A DNA stretch of 64,000 nt. Source: Geomonas oryzae (GTDB lineage: Bacteria; Desulfobacterota; Desulfuromonadia; Geobacterales; Geobacteraceae). Position 1 is the first letter of the stretch. The number at the start of each line of letters is the position of its first letter. The DNA is taken from assembly GCF_004117875.1 (NCBI RefSeq), contig NZ_RAHW01000003.1:248001-312000 (forward strand). Reading direction: 5' to 3'. The position numbers and the translations under genes were made by a program. The notes beneath the pieces are model-generated. The model saw only the letters and a list, made by a program, of their open reading frames with translations, did no database searches and was not told the DNA's origin. Shown one piece after another: positions 15,643 through 23,756 of the stretch.

Positions 15643-16842
15643 CTACCCTTTCACCGCGACGACGTATTTCAGATAACGCCCTTCCGCAAAGGTCACCGGG
15701 TACGGAAAATCCTCCGGCTGCCCGGTGACCGCAATCACCTGCAACTCCGCCCCACCCTGCAACGCCCCCCTGCGCAGTTCCTTCAGGTAATCCGCGAGAT
15801 CGACCTTCTGGTGGTTCGACGAGGTGATGAGGAGTCCGCCGGGCTTTAAGAGCCTGAGCGCCGAAGCCGCGAGGTCGGAAGTCCCGCCACGCGTGGTGAA
15901 GCGGTTCTTGGAGGTGGTCGAGAATGAGGGGGGATCCATGAGGATCACGTCGTAGACCTTCTTCTGGCGCGCGAGGTCGTCGAGCGTGGCGAGGCAATCC
16001 CCCACCAGAAACTCGTGGCGCTTGGGGTTCAGCCGGTTCAGGTTGAAGTTTTCCCTCGCCTGCGCCATGTATCCCGGGGACGCGTCCACGCTGGTGACGA
16101 GGCTCGCCCCGGCCGCGGCCGCCGCCACGGAAAAGGCGCCGGTGTAGCTGAAGAGGTTCAGGAAACGCTTCCCCTTCACGCGTGCCATCAGTTCGCGGCG
16201 GTTCTTGCGCATGTCGAGGAAGAGCCCGGTGTTGAGGCCGCGCTCGAGGCTCACCTGGAAGACGAGTCCGTTCTCGCGCACGTGGTGCGGTTCCGGCGCG
16301 GAGGTGCCGGCGAGGAGATGGCCGTACTTCTTGGAATCGCCGGCCGCCTCGAGCTCACGCGTGTTCTGGGGGCGCACCTTCTCGTAGATCCCGGCCGGTG
16401 CGAGGAGGTCTTCGAGCGCCTGGGTGACGAGCTTGAGGTGCCGGCGCCAGCCGGAGCAGTAGATCTGCACCATGAGGTAATCGCCGTAGCGGTCGACGGT
16501 TAAGCCGGGAAGGCCGTCCCCTTCGCCGTTCACGAGGCGGTAGGCGTCGGAATCCTCGAGGTCGGCGTGCTGCTTTCTAAGCTGCACCGCGCGCTCCAGG
16601 CGTTTCAGCACCCATGCGCGGTCCAGGCGCATCCGCTCGCGCGACAGCACCCGCGCCACGATCCGGTCTGACGGGTCAAGGAGCGCGGTGGCGAGGAAGG
16701 CGCCGGAGGCATCGACCAGTTCCACGAGGTCCCCGGCCTCGCCGGCCGGCCATTTCCTGGTATAGGCATCGGCGATGATCCAGGGATGCCCCAGTTCGAT
16801 CATCCGCACCGACTCGCTTCCAACGACACACTTCTTTGACAC
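15643..16842 (-). CDS. Class I rRNA (cytosine-C5) methyltransferase, RlmI-like (PUA + SAM domain)
   Basis: 399 residues. N-terminal PUA-type RNA-binding domain (GHPWIIADAYTRKWPAGEAG), an EEHEE-like connector, then a Rossmann SAM domain: FLNLFSYTGAFSVAAAAAGA (motif I), VTSVDASPGYM (motif II) and DVILMDPPSFS (motif IV). This architecture is that of RlmI (m5C1962 of 23S rRNA) and close relatives; the exact target base is not certain. The start is a GTG at 16842 with AAAGGAG ahead; upstream codons to 16923 lack homology and an RBS. It converges on the hemerythrin gene with a 6-bp gap. Confidence 0.87.
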   Translation of the reverse strand: MSKKCVVGSESVRMIELGHPWIIADAYTRKWPAGEAGDLVELVDASGAFLATALLDPSDRIVARVLSRERMRLDRAWVLKRLERAVQLRKQHADLEDSDAYRLVNGEGDGLPGLTVDRYGDYLMVQIYCSGWRRHLKLVTQALEDLLAPAGIYEKVRPQNTRELEAAGDSKKYGHLLAGTSAPEPHHVRENGLVFQVSLERGLNTGLFLDMRKNRRELMARVKGKRFLNLFSYTGAFSVAAAAAGASLVTSVDASPGYMAQARENFNLNRLNPKRHEFLVGDCLATLDDLARQKKVYDVILMDPPSFSTTSKNRFTTRGGTSDLAASALRLLKPGGLLITSSNHQKVDLADYLKELRRGALQGGAELQVIAVTGQPEDFPYPVTFAEGRYLKYVVAVKG

Positions 16843-16952
16843 GTTCACTCCTTTAGGGAAAGGGGGCTCGGCCCCTCGTTTCCGTACTGCCTGAGGCCCT
16901 AAACTGTATCTTTTTTTGCACATTAGGGAAAGGTGGGCCTTTGCTGCAAAAA

Positions 16953-16992
16953 GGCAAATCCCCCCTGTCCCCCCTTCGCAAAGGGGGGGACG
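16953..16992. repeat. Family A repeat
   Basis: GGCAAATCCCCCCTGTCC followed by CCCCTTCGCAAAGGGGGGG and ACGC, near-identical to the copy at 21676-21717. It lies in the 292-bp gap between the RlmI-like gene and the 124-aa protein gene. Confidence 0.75.
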
Positions 16993-17073
16993 CTAGGCGC
17001 GGGCAGCGCTTCGTAGGGAGCGGTGCTCCCTCCACTCAGATATGAAACTGGACATTACTGGATGAAGCAAAAG

Positions 17074-17108
17074 AAGGGGCGGCGCTCCCGTGAGGAACCC
17101 CGCCCCTT
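17074..17108 (-). terminator. Rho-independent terminator
   Basis: A 9-bp stem (AAGGGGCGG / CCGCCCCTT) with a 17-nt loop, followed on the minus strand by CTTTTGC. It lies 27 bp after the stop codon of the gene at 17135-17509. Confidence 0.65.
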
Positions 17109-17134
17109 TTAGACGACTTGTGAAAGCACTACCC

Positions 17135-17509
17135 TTAGTGGGTTACCTGACCTGCCTGCTCTGCGGCCATGGCGGTACGTGCCTGCTCCATCGCTTCGAA
17201 TTCCTTCAGCTTCTCACCGAGCCAGAAGTGCAGCTCGCGGGCGGTCTGATGGTTCACGACAACACCGTTGATGACCTGACGCACGAGGCTCCTGCCCAGA
17301 TCGGACGGCTCAACCTCGGTCTCCGGACCAATCTGGCCGGCCTGGGTGATCTCGTGGCTGATGGCGTTCGGAAGCGGCTGACGCTCAAGGTAGAAGTTGA
17401 TGACGAGCTCGCCGCGCGGAGAGATCCCGCCGTGGGCACCGTTCACATAGACGGGGTTGTAGTCGTAGGTGAAGATGTATTTAAAGGTCATTTCGTTCTG
17501 TTTGGACAT
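17135..17509 (-). CDS. Conserved-type hypothetical protein (124 aa)
   Basis: Small soluble protein: N-terminal beta-rich part (MTFKYIFTYDYNPVYVNGAH, GELVINFYLE) and a helical C-terminal part (VNHQTARELHFWLGEKLKEFEAM). The plan 'beta-strand core with an F/Y-V-N motif, then T-A-x-x-L ... L-x-x-F-E helix' faintly resembles DUF3467-type proteins, but I cannot confirm it. Start at the ATG at 17509 (GGAG upstream); the frame continues to 17584 without support. It has its own terminator. Confidence 0.65.
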   Translation of the reverse strand: MSKQNEMTFKYIFTYDYNPVYVNGAHGGISPRGELVINFYLERQPLPNAISHEITQAGQIGPETEVEPSDLGRSLVRQVINGVVVNHQTARELHFWLGEKLKEFEAMEQARTAMAAEQAGQVTH

Positions 17510-17666
17510 GCGGCTGCTCTCCTTTGGCTGATGGCATTGAATAACGGCATGCGACTTATAACACGGAGCGCCCCCGGAAGGCAAACAAGAATGTAAAGGG
17601 CGCTAATGTCGGGCTGCGGCGGCTAGGCTCCTCCCCCCGGAGGGGGGAAGCCGGAGCCTTGGCCCC

Positions 17667-17708
17667 TGCGCTCCCCCTCCCTGACCCTCCCCCTCCAGGG
17701 GAGGGGAT
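17667..17708. repeat. GC-rich dispersed repeat (family B), copy 2
   Basis: Begins TGCGCTCCCCCTCCCT like the copy at 2547-2588, and like it sits just after a stop codon of a minus-strand gene (here the ABC-F gene). Preceding bases 17630-17650 add another C-run/G-run inverted pair. Confidence 0.6.
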
Positions 17709-17745
17709 GCCGGATGATGGGCGTGTCCTGGCGCAAAGCGCGGTT

Positions 17746-19377
17746 TTAGACGTGGTGGCGGTGCTCGGTCTTGGAGAGGTAGTAGTCGTAGTCCCCCTCG
17801 TAGAGGCGCATCTCGCCGTGGTCCACCTCGATGACCCGGTCCACCAGTTCGCGCAGGAAGTGACGGTCGTGGCTCACCAGGATGACGGTCCCCTGGAAGT
17901 TCGAAAGGGCGTCGAGCAGGATCTCGCGCGAACGGATGTCCAGGTGGTTCGTCGGCTCGTCGAGAACGAGGAAGTTCACCGGACGCGCCAGGAGCGTCGC
18001 CAGCACGACGCGGCTCTTCTCGCCGCCGGAGAGGTTCTCGACGCGCTTGTCGACGTCGTCCCCCTGGAAAAGGAAGGAGCCCAGGAGGTTACGGATGACG
18101 CCGATGGTGGCGAGAGGGATGACGTCCTGCACCGTTTCGAAGATGGTCTTCTTCGGGTCGAGGATCTCCATGGCGTGCTGGCTGAAGTAGCCGAGCTCCA
18201 CGTTGGCGCCGAGCGCCACGCTGCCGCAGGTGGCCTCGGTCTGCCCGGCTATGGTCTTCAAGAAGGTCGACTTGCCGGCCCCGTTCACACCGACCACGGC
18301 GATCTTGCTCAGGCGCTTGATGACGCCGGTCACCCCGGAGAAGATGGGGTGCTCGCTCCCGTCCGGGTTGGGCCAGCTCTTGCCGAGGTTATCCATGATG
18401 ACGACGTCGTCGCCGCTGCGCGGCGGTTCGTTGAAGACGAACTTGACCACCTTGTCCTCGGGGGGGATCTCGATGCGGTCGATCTTCTCGATCTTCTTCA
18501 CGCGTGACTGCACCTGGGCGGCGTGGGAGGCGCGGGCGGCGAAGCGGGCGATGAACTCCTCTTCCTTCGCGAGCATCTCCTGCTGACGCTTGTAGCTCGC
18601 CAAGAGCTGCTCGCGCCGGATGTCGCGCTCGCGCTCGTAGAAATCGTAATTGCCGCCGTAGGTGGTGACGGTCTTGTTGGCCACCTCGACGATGCGGGTC
18701 ACCACGCGGTTCATGAAGTCACGGTCGTGGCTCGTCATGAGAAGCGCGCCCTTGAACTCGCTGGCTAACCACTCCTCAAGCCAGATGATCGATTCGACGT
18801 CCAGGTGGTTCGTCGGCTCGTCGAGAAGAAGCACGTCCGGCTGCAGGGTGAGTATGCCGGCGAGGGCCACGCGCATGCGCCAGCCGCCGCTGAAGGATTC
18901 AACCGGGTTGTGGAAACGGTCCGGGCCGATGCCGAGGCCGGTGAGGACTTCCTGGGCGCGGGAGTCGAGATCGTAGCCGCCGCGATGCTCGAACTCTTCC
19001 ATCGCGACGCCGTAGCGCTCGAGAAGGCTCGCCATGTCGTCGTCGGACATGGGTTGCCCCATCTGCTCCTCCATCTGCTTCAGCTCGCCCGCCAGGCGCA
19101 CCGTCTCCGCCGAGACCGCCATCACCTCCTGAAGGGCGGAACGTCCCGCCATATCGCCGATGTTCTGGGAGAAGTAACCGATGGTGGTCTTCTTGCCGAC
19201 GGTGATCTCACCGGCATCCACCTCTTCCTCGCCGGTGATGATCCGGAAAAGCGACGTCTTGCCGGCGCCGTTGGGACCGACGAGCCCCGTCCTCGTACCG
19301 GGAAGTATCTGGAAGCTCGCCTCGCGGAAAAGTACCTGCGAGCCGTGTTGTTTCGTGATGTTGGAAAGGTGGATCAT
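17746..19377 (-). CDS. ABC-F family ATPase (ribosome-associated type)
   Basis: 543 residues, two ABC domains and no membrane segment, as in EttA/Uup/YbiT-type translation factors. Domain 1: Walker A GPNGAGKT at 34-41, signature FSGGWRMRVALA, Walker B VLLLDEPTNHLD. An interdomain linker with charged coiled coil (REQLLASYKRQQEMLAKEEEF) follows. Domain 2: Walker A GVNGAGKST, signature LSGGEKSRVVLATLL, Walker B FLVLDEPTNHLD. It ends shortly after domain 2 (KTEHRHHV) without the Uup C-terminal coiled coil, so it is closer to the YbiT/EttA side. ATG at 19377 with GGGAG. Confidence 0.92.
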   Translation of the reverse strand: MIHLSNITKQHGSQVLFREASFQILPGTRTGLVGPNGAGKTSLFRIITGEEEVDAGEITVGKKTTIGYFSQNIGDMAGRSALQEVMAVSAETVRLAGELKQMEEQMGQPMSDDDMASLLERYGVAMEEFEHRGGYDLDSRAQEVLTGLGIGPDRFHNPVESFSGGWRMRVALAGILTLQPDVLLLDEPTNHLDVESIIWLEEWLASEFKGALLMTSHDRDFMNRVVTRIVEVANKTVTTYGGNYDFYERERDIRREQLLASYKRQQEMLAKEEEFIARFAARASHAAQVQSRVKKIEKIDRIEIPPEDKVVKFVFNEPPRSGDDVVIMDNLGKSWPNPDGSEHPIFSGVTGVIKRLSKIAVVGVNGAGKSTFLKTIAGQTEATCGSVALGANVELGYFSQHAMEILDPKKTIFETVQDVIPLATIGVIRNLLGSFLFQGDDVDKRVENLSGGEKSRVVLATLLARPVNFLVLDEPTNHLDIRSREILLDALSNFQGTVILVSHDRHFLRELVDRVIEVDHGEMRLYEGDYDYYLSKTEHRHHV

Positions 19378-19720
19378 GCTTTCTCCCTGGACCGATTTTG
19401 AACTTTCCAGCGTTAGCATGAACGCGCGGCAGTGACAACTTAATTTTTGTCAAGGTGCGGGGGAGTGTGGTTCGTATCCGCCTTGGGTGACGCGGGGTGT
19501 GCGTCATTTAGCGTACAGATGGGACAGCTAGTGTGCAAATGCCGGACAGTCGGCAGGAAGCGGCGCGGCGGCGAACAGGTGTGCGAGGGGAGGCGTCGAG
19601 GATAAGTATCGGTAATGGCGGGAGAAACGGAGTTAATGAGAGATAATGTCGCAGGCGCCATTTTGGGCCTTCTTTGTGCTTCTGCGAGAGGGAAGCCTTG
19701 AGTGCCACAGGGAGGGGAAT
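19378..19720. other. Intergenic, nothing recognised
   Basis: 343 bp between the divergently oriented ABC-F and small membrane-protein genes. No repeat, RNA gene or convincing promoter pair was identified; ORFs reaching into it are unlike any family and lack ribosome-binding sites. Confidence 0.5.
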
Positions 19721-20092
19721 ATGAACATCTATAGCGCGCTGATGATGTCCGTAACCATGATCATGACCGCAGTCATGCTGCCTCGCATCTACTTTTCCTG
19801 GATCACGGCGCAGCATTGCGACGAAGCTGAGATCGGCCAGCTGGAACAGCTGCTCGCTGAGCAGAACCGCTGGGTCTGGCGCCACTTCGGTTGCGCGACC
19901 CTTGCCGTCGCCATGATCTGGATGGCGCACAACTCGCCGAACGACCTGGGCATCCCGGCATCGATGGAGATGACGCTTGCCTGCTACGCCACGGTTTCGC
20001 TCTTCTTCGCCGTGCTGGAATCGCTCATCGCCCAGAAGGTGGCGGCGTACCTTGCCCTGGTCCCGGTCGCGATGAGGGAAGAAAAGGACTAG
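19721..20092 (+). CDS. Small multi-pass membrane protein, hypothetical (123 aa)
   Basis: Three to four predicted transmembrane helices: SALMMSVTMIMTAVMLP (about 5-24), a middle helix FGCATLAVAMIWMAH (about 59-75), and YATVSLFFAVLES with ALVPVAM near the C-terminus. The ATG at 19721 has GGGAGGGG just upstream; upstream codons from 19646 are unsupported. The 3' end overlaps the oppositely oriented gene at 20089 by 4 bp. Function unknown. Confidence 0.7.
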   Translation: MNIYSALMMSVTMIMTAVMLPRIYFSWITAQHCDEAEIGQLEQLLAEQNRWVWRHFGCATLAVAMIWMAHNSPNDLGIPASMEMTLACYATVSLFFAVLESLIAQKVAAYLALVPVAMREEKD

Positions 20093-20322
20093 CCCTTCCC
20101 GATGAAGCGCTCCACACCTCGCCTGAGCAGGTTGGCGAGGTAGATGGAGACGAACATGATGAGGGCGACGTTGACGAACCTGGTCCAGACGGGATCGCCG
20201 CCGACAGTCGCCCTCGCGGCGCTGTGGTAGAGATAGAAGCCGCTTCCCACCGCCCCGACGATGGCGCCCGCCGCCACGAAGGGGCGTCTTAGTTTCGAGA
20301 CCGTTTTTTCCTTTTGTTGCAC
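20089..20322 (-). CDS. Small membrane protein, hypothetical (77 aa)
   Basis: Two hydrophobic stretches (VAAGAIVGAVGSGFYLYHSA and FVNVALIMFVSIYLANLL) with basic ends. GTG start at 20322 with GGGGAATC-type spacing from a purine-rich site. It follows the yggS-like gene by 20 bp on the same strand and is probably the last gene of the maf-yggS cluster. No family recognised. Confidence 0.65.
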   Translation of the reverse strand: MQQKEKTVSKLRRPFVAAGAIVGAVGSGFYLYHSAARATVGGDPVWTRFVNVALIMFVSIYLANLLRRGVERFIGKG

Positions 20323-20342
20323 CTTGATTCCCCTTCCCGGCC

Positions 20343-21038
20343 TCAGTGGTATTGGCGCTCGCCGAAAAGCGCCGAGCCGACACGCACCAGGGTAGCCCCC
20401 TCCTCGATCGCCGCCTCGAAATCCCCGGACATCCCCATGCTGAGTTCCCGCATCTCGACGCCGTCGATCGCTGCGCCCGCCACCGCTTCGGAGAGCTCGC
20501 GCAGCTTTCTGAAGAAGGGGCGCGCCAGCTCCGGTTCGTCGAAGAAGGGGGGCATCGTCATGAGGCCCACGATTTTCAGGTGCGGCAGTTGCGCCACCTC
20601 GCGCACGAGACCTATGAGTTCCTCGCTGCTGGTCCCGCCCTTGGTTTCCTCACGCGAGATGTTCACCTGGATCAGGATCTCGCACACCTTTCCCAGGGCG
20701 CCCCACTGGCGGTCGATCTCCTTTGCGAGGCTTGCGCGGTCCACCGAGTGGATCAGCTCGACCTTCCCGGCGATCTGCCGCACCTTGTTGCTCTGGAGGT
20801 TGCCGATGAAGTGCCAGGAGATCCCTTCCGGCAGCTCGTCGAGTTTACCGACCAGTTCCTGGACGTAGTTCTCGCCGAAGATGCGCTGGCCGCAGGAGTA
20901 TGCCTCGGCGATGGCCGCGGCAGGCTTGGTCTTGGAGACGGCGACGAGCCGAACCTCCTTCGGATCACGTCCGGCCCTGAGTGCGGCCTTTGCGATGCGC
21001 CCCTCGATCGCTTTCAGGTTTTCGGTTATCTCGCCCAT
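20343..21038 (-). CDS. yggS: YggS/PLPBP family pyridoxal-phosphate homeostasis protein
   Basis: 231 residues, single TIM-barrel PLP-binding protein without known catalytic activity; it controls PLP pools and amino/keto-acid balance. The PLP lysine is in LVAVSKTKP (K36). Other conserved blocks are GENYVQE, WHFIGNLQSNKV, HSVDR, QVNISREETKGG, GLMTMPP and LSMGMSGDFEAAIEEGATLVRVGSALFG. ATG at 21038 with GGAGGG. Directly downstream of maf (10-bp gap). Confidence 0.95.
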   Translation of the reverse strand: MGEITENLKAIEGRIAKAALRAGRDPKEVRLVAVSKTKPAAAIAEAYSCGQRIFGENYVQELVGKLDELPEGISWHFIGNLQSNKVRQIAGKVELIHSVDRASLAKEIDRQWGALGKVCEILIQVNISREETKGGTSSEELIGLVREVAQLPHLKIVGLMTMPPFFDEPELARPFFRKLRELSEAVAGAAIDGVEMRELSMGMSGDFEAAIEEGATLVRVGSALFGERQYH

Positions 21039-21048
21039 GGCACCCTCC

Positions 21049-21627
21049 TTACTGCGGCAACGCGCCCATTACCCTTAACTGCTCAACCACCTCGCAAAGC
21101 GGCAGCCCGACGACGTTGGTGTAGGAGCCGTCGATCTTTTGCACCATGTGGGCGGCGCCACCCTGGATGGCGTAGGCGCCCGCCTTGTCGAAGGGACAAC
21201 CGGTGGCGATATAGGACTCGATCTCCTCGTCGCGCAGTTGCTTGAAGTACACCTTGGTGCGGACCGCTTTGACTACGGCGCCGTCGCGCTCCCGGTCGTA
21301 GATGGCGAAACCTGTGACCACCTCGTGCGGCACCCCGGAGAGTTTCTTCAGCATGCGGAAGGCGTCGTCGTGGTCCTTGGGTTTCCCCATGATCTCGCCG
21401 TCGCAAAGGACGATGGTGTCGGCGCCGAGGAAGAAGCGGCCTTCGGTCTTTGCCGATGCCGCACGGGCCTTTCCTTCGGCCAGACGCAGCACGTGGTCCA
21501 CCGGTTCCTCGCCCGGAAGCGGGTCCTCGCAGATGTCGGCGGGGACGACGCGGAAGTTGATTCCTGCAGATTCGAGAAGCTCGCTGCGCCGGGGGGAGGC
21601 GGAGGCGAGGATTATGCTTTGGGTCAT
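21049..21627 (-). CDS. maf: Maf family nucleoside triphosphate pyrophosphatase
   Basis: 192-residue house-cleaning enzyme hydrolysing (modified) dTTP/UTP-type nucleotides to NMP + PPi; also linked to septum control. N-terminal SIILASASPRRSELLESAGI, GKARAA, catalytic GADTIVLCDGEIMGKP and DKAGAYAIQGGAA are all present. The signature resembles YhdE-type (dTTP/UTPase) rather than YceF. ATG at 21627 with AGGAG. Confidence 0.93.
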   Translation of the reverse strand: MTQSIILASASPRRSELLESAGINFRVVPADICEDPLPGEEPVDHVLRLAEGKARAASAKTEGRFFLGADTIVLCDGEIMGKPKDHDDAFRMLKKLSGVPHEVVTGFAIYDRERDGAVVKAVRTKVYFKQLRDEEIESYIATGCPFDKAGAYAIQGGAAHMVQKIDGSYTNVVGLPLCEVVEQLRVMGALPQ

Positions 21628-21675
21628 GTCGGTGCTCCTTGCAATTTACGTCGGACTATTAAGCGGGGTGATCAA

Positions 21676-21717
21676 GGCAAATCCCCCCTGTCCCCCCTTC
21701 GCAAAGGGGGGGACGTC
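21676..21717. repeat. Family A repeat
   Basis: GGCAAATCCCCCCTGTCC then CCCCTTCGCAAAGGGGGGG, ACGTCAGG. The best-conserved copy; it lies between the 65-aa membrane protein gene and maf. Confidence 0.75.
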
Positions 21718-21768
21718 AGGCCACATACTGCGCTGCGTGGGCTGCTGGGCGGTTGGGCGGATAATCAT

Positions 21769-21966
21769 TCAGCCTTTACGGCGTTTGCAGAGGCGGTAGA
21801 CCAGGACTACTAGCAGGATGGCGGCGGCGCCCAGGGCGGTTCTTTTATGGCTGCCGGTGGCGAGACCGTAGATGAGCGAGGCTACCCCCATCACGAAGAT
21901 CAGGGCCTCAAGGGACAAAAGCCGGCCGACCACGCTTATTTCCTGACTCTCCTTGTTCCCCGTCAT
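21769..21966 (-). CDS. Small membrane protein, hypothetical (65 aa)
   Basis: MTGNKESQEISVVGRLL then two helices (LEALIFVMGVASLIYGLATG and TALGAAAILLVVLVYRL) and a basic tail KRRKG. ATG at 21966 with GGAGGG upstream. It follows trmFO by 43 bp on the same strand. Unknown family. Confidence 0.65.
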   Translation of the reverse strand: MTGNKESQEISVVGRLLSLEALIFVMGVASLIYGLATGSHKRTALGAAAILLVVLVYRLCKRRKG

Positions 21967-22009
21967 GACGCCCTCCCCTTCCCTCGCGGCGGCTAGGCTG
22001 TCACTACAG

Positions 22010-23317
22010 CTAGGCCGACACCTCGGGAAGCCATTTCTCCAGTGCCTCGAGACCGCGCTGGGCCAGAAGTCCACGCTTCTCTTTCTTCTTTATGCGCCCG
22101 ATAAGGGGCGGGAAAAGCCCGTAGTTCACGTTCATGGGCTGGAAGTGCTCGGCCTCGGTGTTGGTGATGTGCCGGGCCAGGGCGCCTATGGCGGTTTCGG
22201 CGGGGGGGACGAGGAGCGTCTCTCCCAAAGCCAGACGCGCGGCGTTGACGCCGGCCACGAAACCGCTCGAAGCGGACTCGACGTAACCTTCCACGCCGGT
22301 GATCTGCCCGGCGAAGAGGATCCTTGAATCCTCCTTCAGCTGGCAGGTGGGGAGCAGAAGCTTCGGCGCGTTTATGAAGGTGTTGCGGTGCATGGAACCA
22401 AGGCGCAGGAACTGGGCGTTCTCAAGGCCCGGGATCATGCGGAAGATCCGCTTCTGCTCGGGCCAGGTGAGCTTGGTCTGGAAGCCGACCAGGTTGTACA
22501 TGGTAGCTTCCATGTTCTCCTGGCGCAACTGGATTACGGCGTAGGGCTCGACACCGACGCGCGGGTCGACGAGCCCTACCGGCTTCATGGGACCAAAGCG
22601 CAGCGTCTCGACGCCGCGGCTCGCCATCTCCTCGATAGGCATGCACCCTTCGAAGTGCACCACCTTCTCGAAGCTCTTCGGCTCCACCTTCTCGGCGGCG
22701 ATGATCTCCCGGACGAAGTTTTTATACTGCTCCTCGTCCATGGGGCAGTTCAGGTAGTCGTCGCCGTCACCCTTGCCGTAGCGCGAGGCGCGGAAGGCCT
22801 TGTCGTAGTCGATGGAATCGGCGGCGACGATGGGGGCGATGGCGTCGTAGAAGTAGAGGTAGTTGCCGGTGAGGCGACCGATCTCCTCGGCGAGTGCGCC
22901 GCTCGTCAGGGGACCCGAGGCGACGATGACGATCCCCTCTTCCGGGATGCGGGTGATCTCCTCGTGCACCACCTCGATGTTCGGGTGGGACTCGATCTTT
23001 TTGGTCACGTATTCGGAGAAGAGCGTGCGATCGACGGCGAGGGCGCCGCCGGCGGGGACCTTGGTCGCTTCGGCGCCTTCCATGAAAAGGGTGTGCAGCC
23101 TGCGCATCTCTTCCTTCAAAAGACCCACCGCGTTCTCGAGGGCATCGCCTCGGAGCGAGTTGGAGCAGACCAGTTCTGAGAGGCCCGGGAGGTGGTGCGC
23201 CTCGGAATAGTTGTGCGGTTTCATCTCGTAGAGGCGGACCTTCACGCCGCGTTGTGCCGCCTGCCACGCCGCCTCGCAACCGGCGAGACCGCCGCCTATA
23301 ACAGTAACTTCTTGCAT
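22010..23317 (-). CDS. trmFO: Methylenetetrahydrofolate-tRNA-(uracil-5-)-methyltransferase TrmFO
   Basis: FAD/folate-dependent enzyme making m5U54 (ribothymidine) in the tRNA T-loop; the folate-dependent alternative to TrmA. FAD motif [16 protein letters not shown] at the N-terminus; [24 protein letters not shown]; the catalytic-Cys block [25 protein letters not shown]; and [22 protein letters not shown]. 435 residues. Two adjacent ATGs (23320, 23317); I prefer the second because GGAG is then five bases away. It lies downstream of topA, separated by a 439-bp repeat-rich gap. Confidence 0.96.
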   Translation of the reverse strand: MQEVTVIGGGLAGCEAAWQAAQRGVKVRLYEMKPHNYSEAHHLPGLSELVCSNSLRGDALENAVGLLKEEMRRLHTLFMEGAEATKVPAGGALAVDRTLFSEYVTKKIESHPNIEVVHEEITRIPEEGIVIVASGPLTSGALAEEIGRLTGNYLYFYDAIAPIVAADSIDYDKAFRASRYGKGDGDDYLNCPMDEEQYKNFVREIIAAEKVEPKSFEKVVHFEGCMPIEEMASRGVETLRFGPMKPVGLVDPRVGVEPYAVIQLRQENMEATMYNLVGFQTKLTWPEQKRIFRMIPGLENAQFLRLGSMHRNTFINAPKLLLPTCQLKEDSRILFAGQITGVEGYVESASSGFVAGVNAARLALGETLLVPPAETAIGALARHITNTEAEHFQPMNVNYGLFPPLIGRIKKKEKRGLLAQRGLEALEKWLPEVSA

Positions 23318-23357
23318 CATTTCTCCAGTAAAACTTAAAGGCTAAAACCAAAACCAT

Positions 23358-23633
23358 TTAACAGGGATAAAGGGGATACAGGGGATAAAACCAAAACCTT
23401 TTCTCACGCAAAGACGCAAAGGCGCAAAGAGAGACAAAAAAACCTTTTTGGGGTTAAACCTTAAAACCTGTCTCGCGCAAAGACGCTAAGGCGCAAAGAA
23501 AAACAAAATCCTCTTCGGGTTAAACCCAAATCTTGTTGCTTTTGCCTTTATCCGTGTTCATCCCCTTCATCCCTGTTAATCGGGGTCAAGGTTTTGCCTT
23601 TGCCTTTCTTTGCGTCTTTGCGTCTTGAGTGAG
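23358..23633. repeat. Nested palindromic repeat cluster
   Basis: Between trmFO and topA. Arm A (23358-23389, TTAACAGGGATAAAGGGG...) is mirrored by A' (23547-23579, ...CCTTCATCCCTGTTAA). Module B (CACGCAAAGACGCAAAGGCG, at 23403-23432 and again with changes at 23472-23501) is mirrored by B' (23605-23633, TTTCTTTGCGTCTTTGCG). AAAACC-rich spacers are mirrored by GGTTTTGCC. No gene or ribosome-binding site inside. Confidence 0.75.
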
Positions 23634-23722
23634 CGCAGCGAACGGGCGTGACGAACGGGGGGACAAAATAAAGACGGGGCCCGAAGACCCCGCTTGTGCG
23701 TAACCCAAAACCTGCGACAAAG

Positions 23723-23750
23723 GGGACAGGCACCTGCGGAGCCAGTCCCC
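23723..23750. repeat. REP-like palindrome, copy 1 (intergenic)
   Basis: 28-nt element starting GGGACAGGCACCTGC and ending GGAGCCAGTCCCC, folding as an imperfect hairpin, six bases past the topA stop codon. An identical 28-nt copy, inverted, lies within a coding sequence at 32420-32447. Shape and position are those of REP elements. Confidence 0.8.
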
Positions 23751-23756
23751 TCGCAG

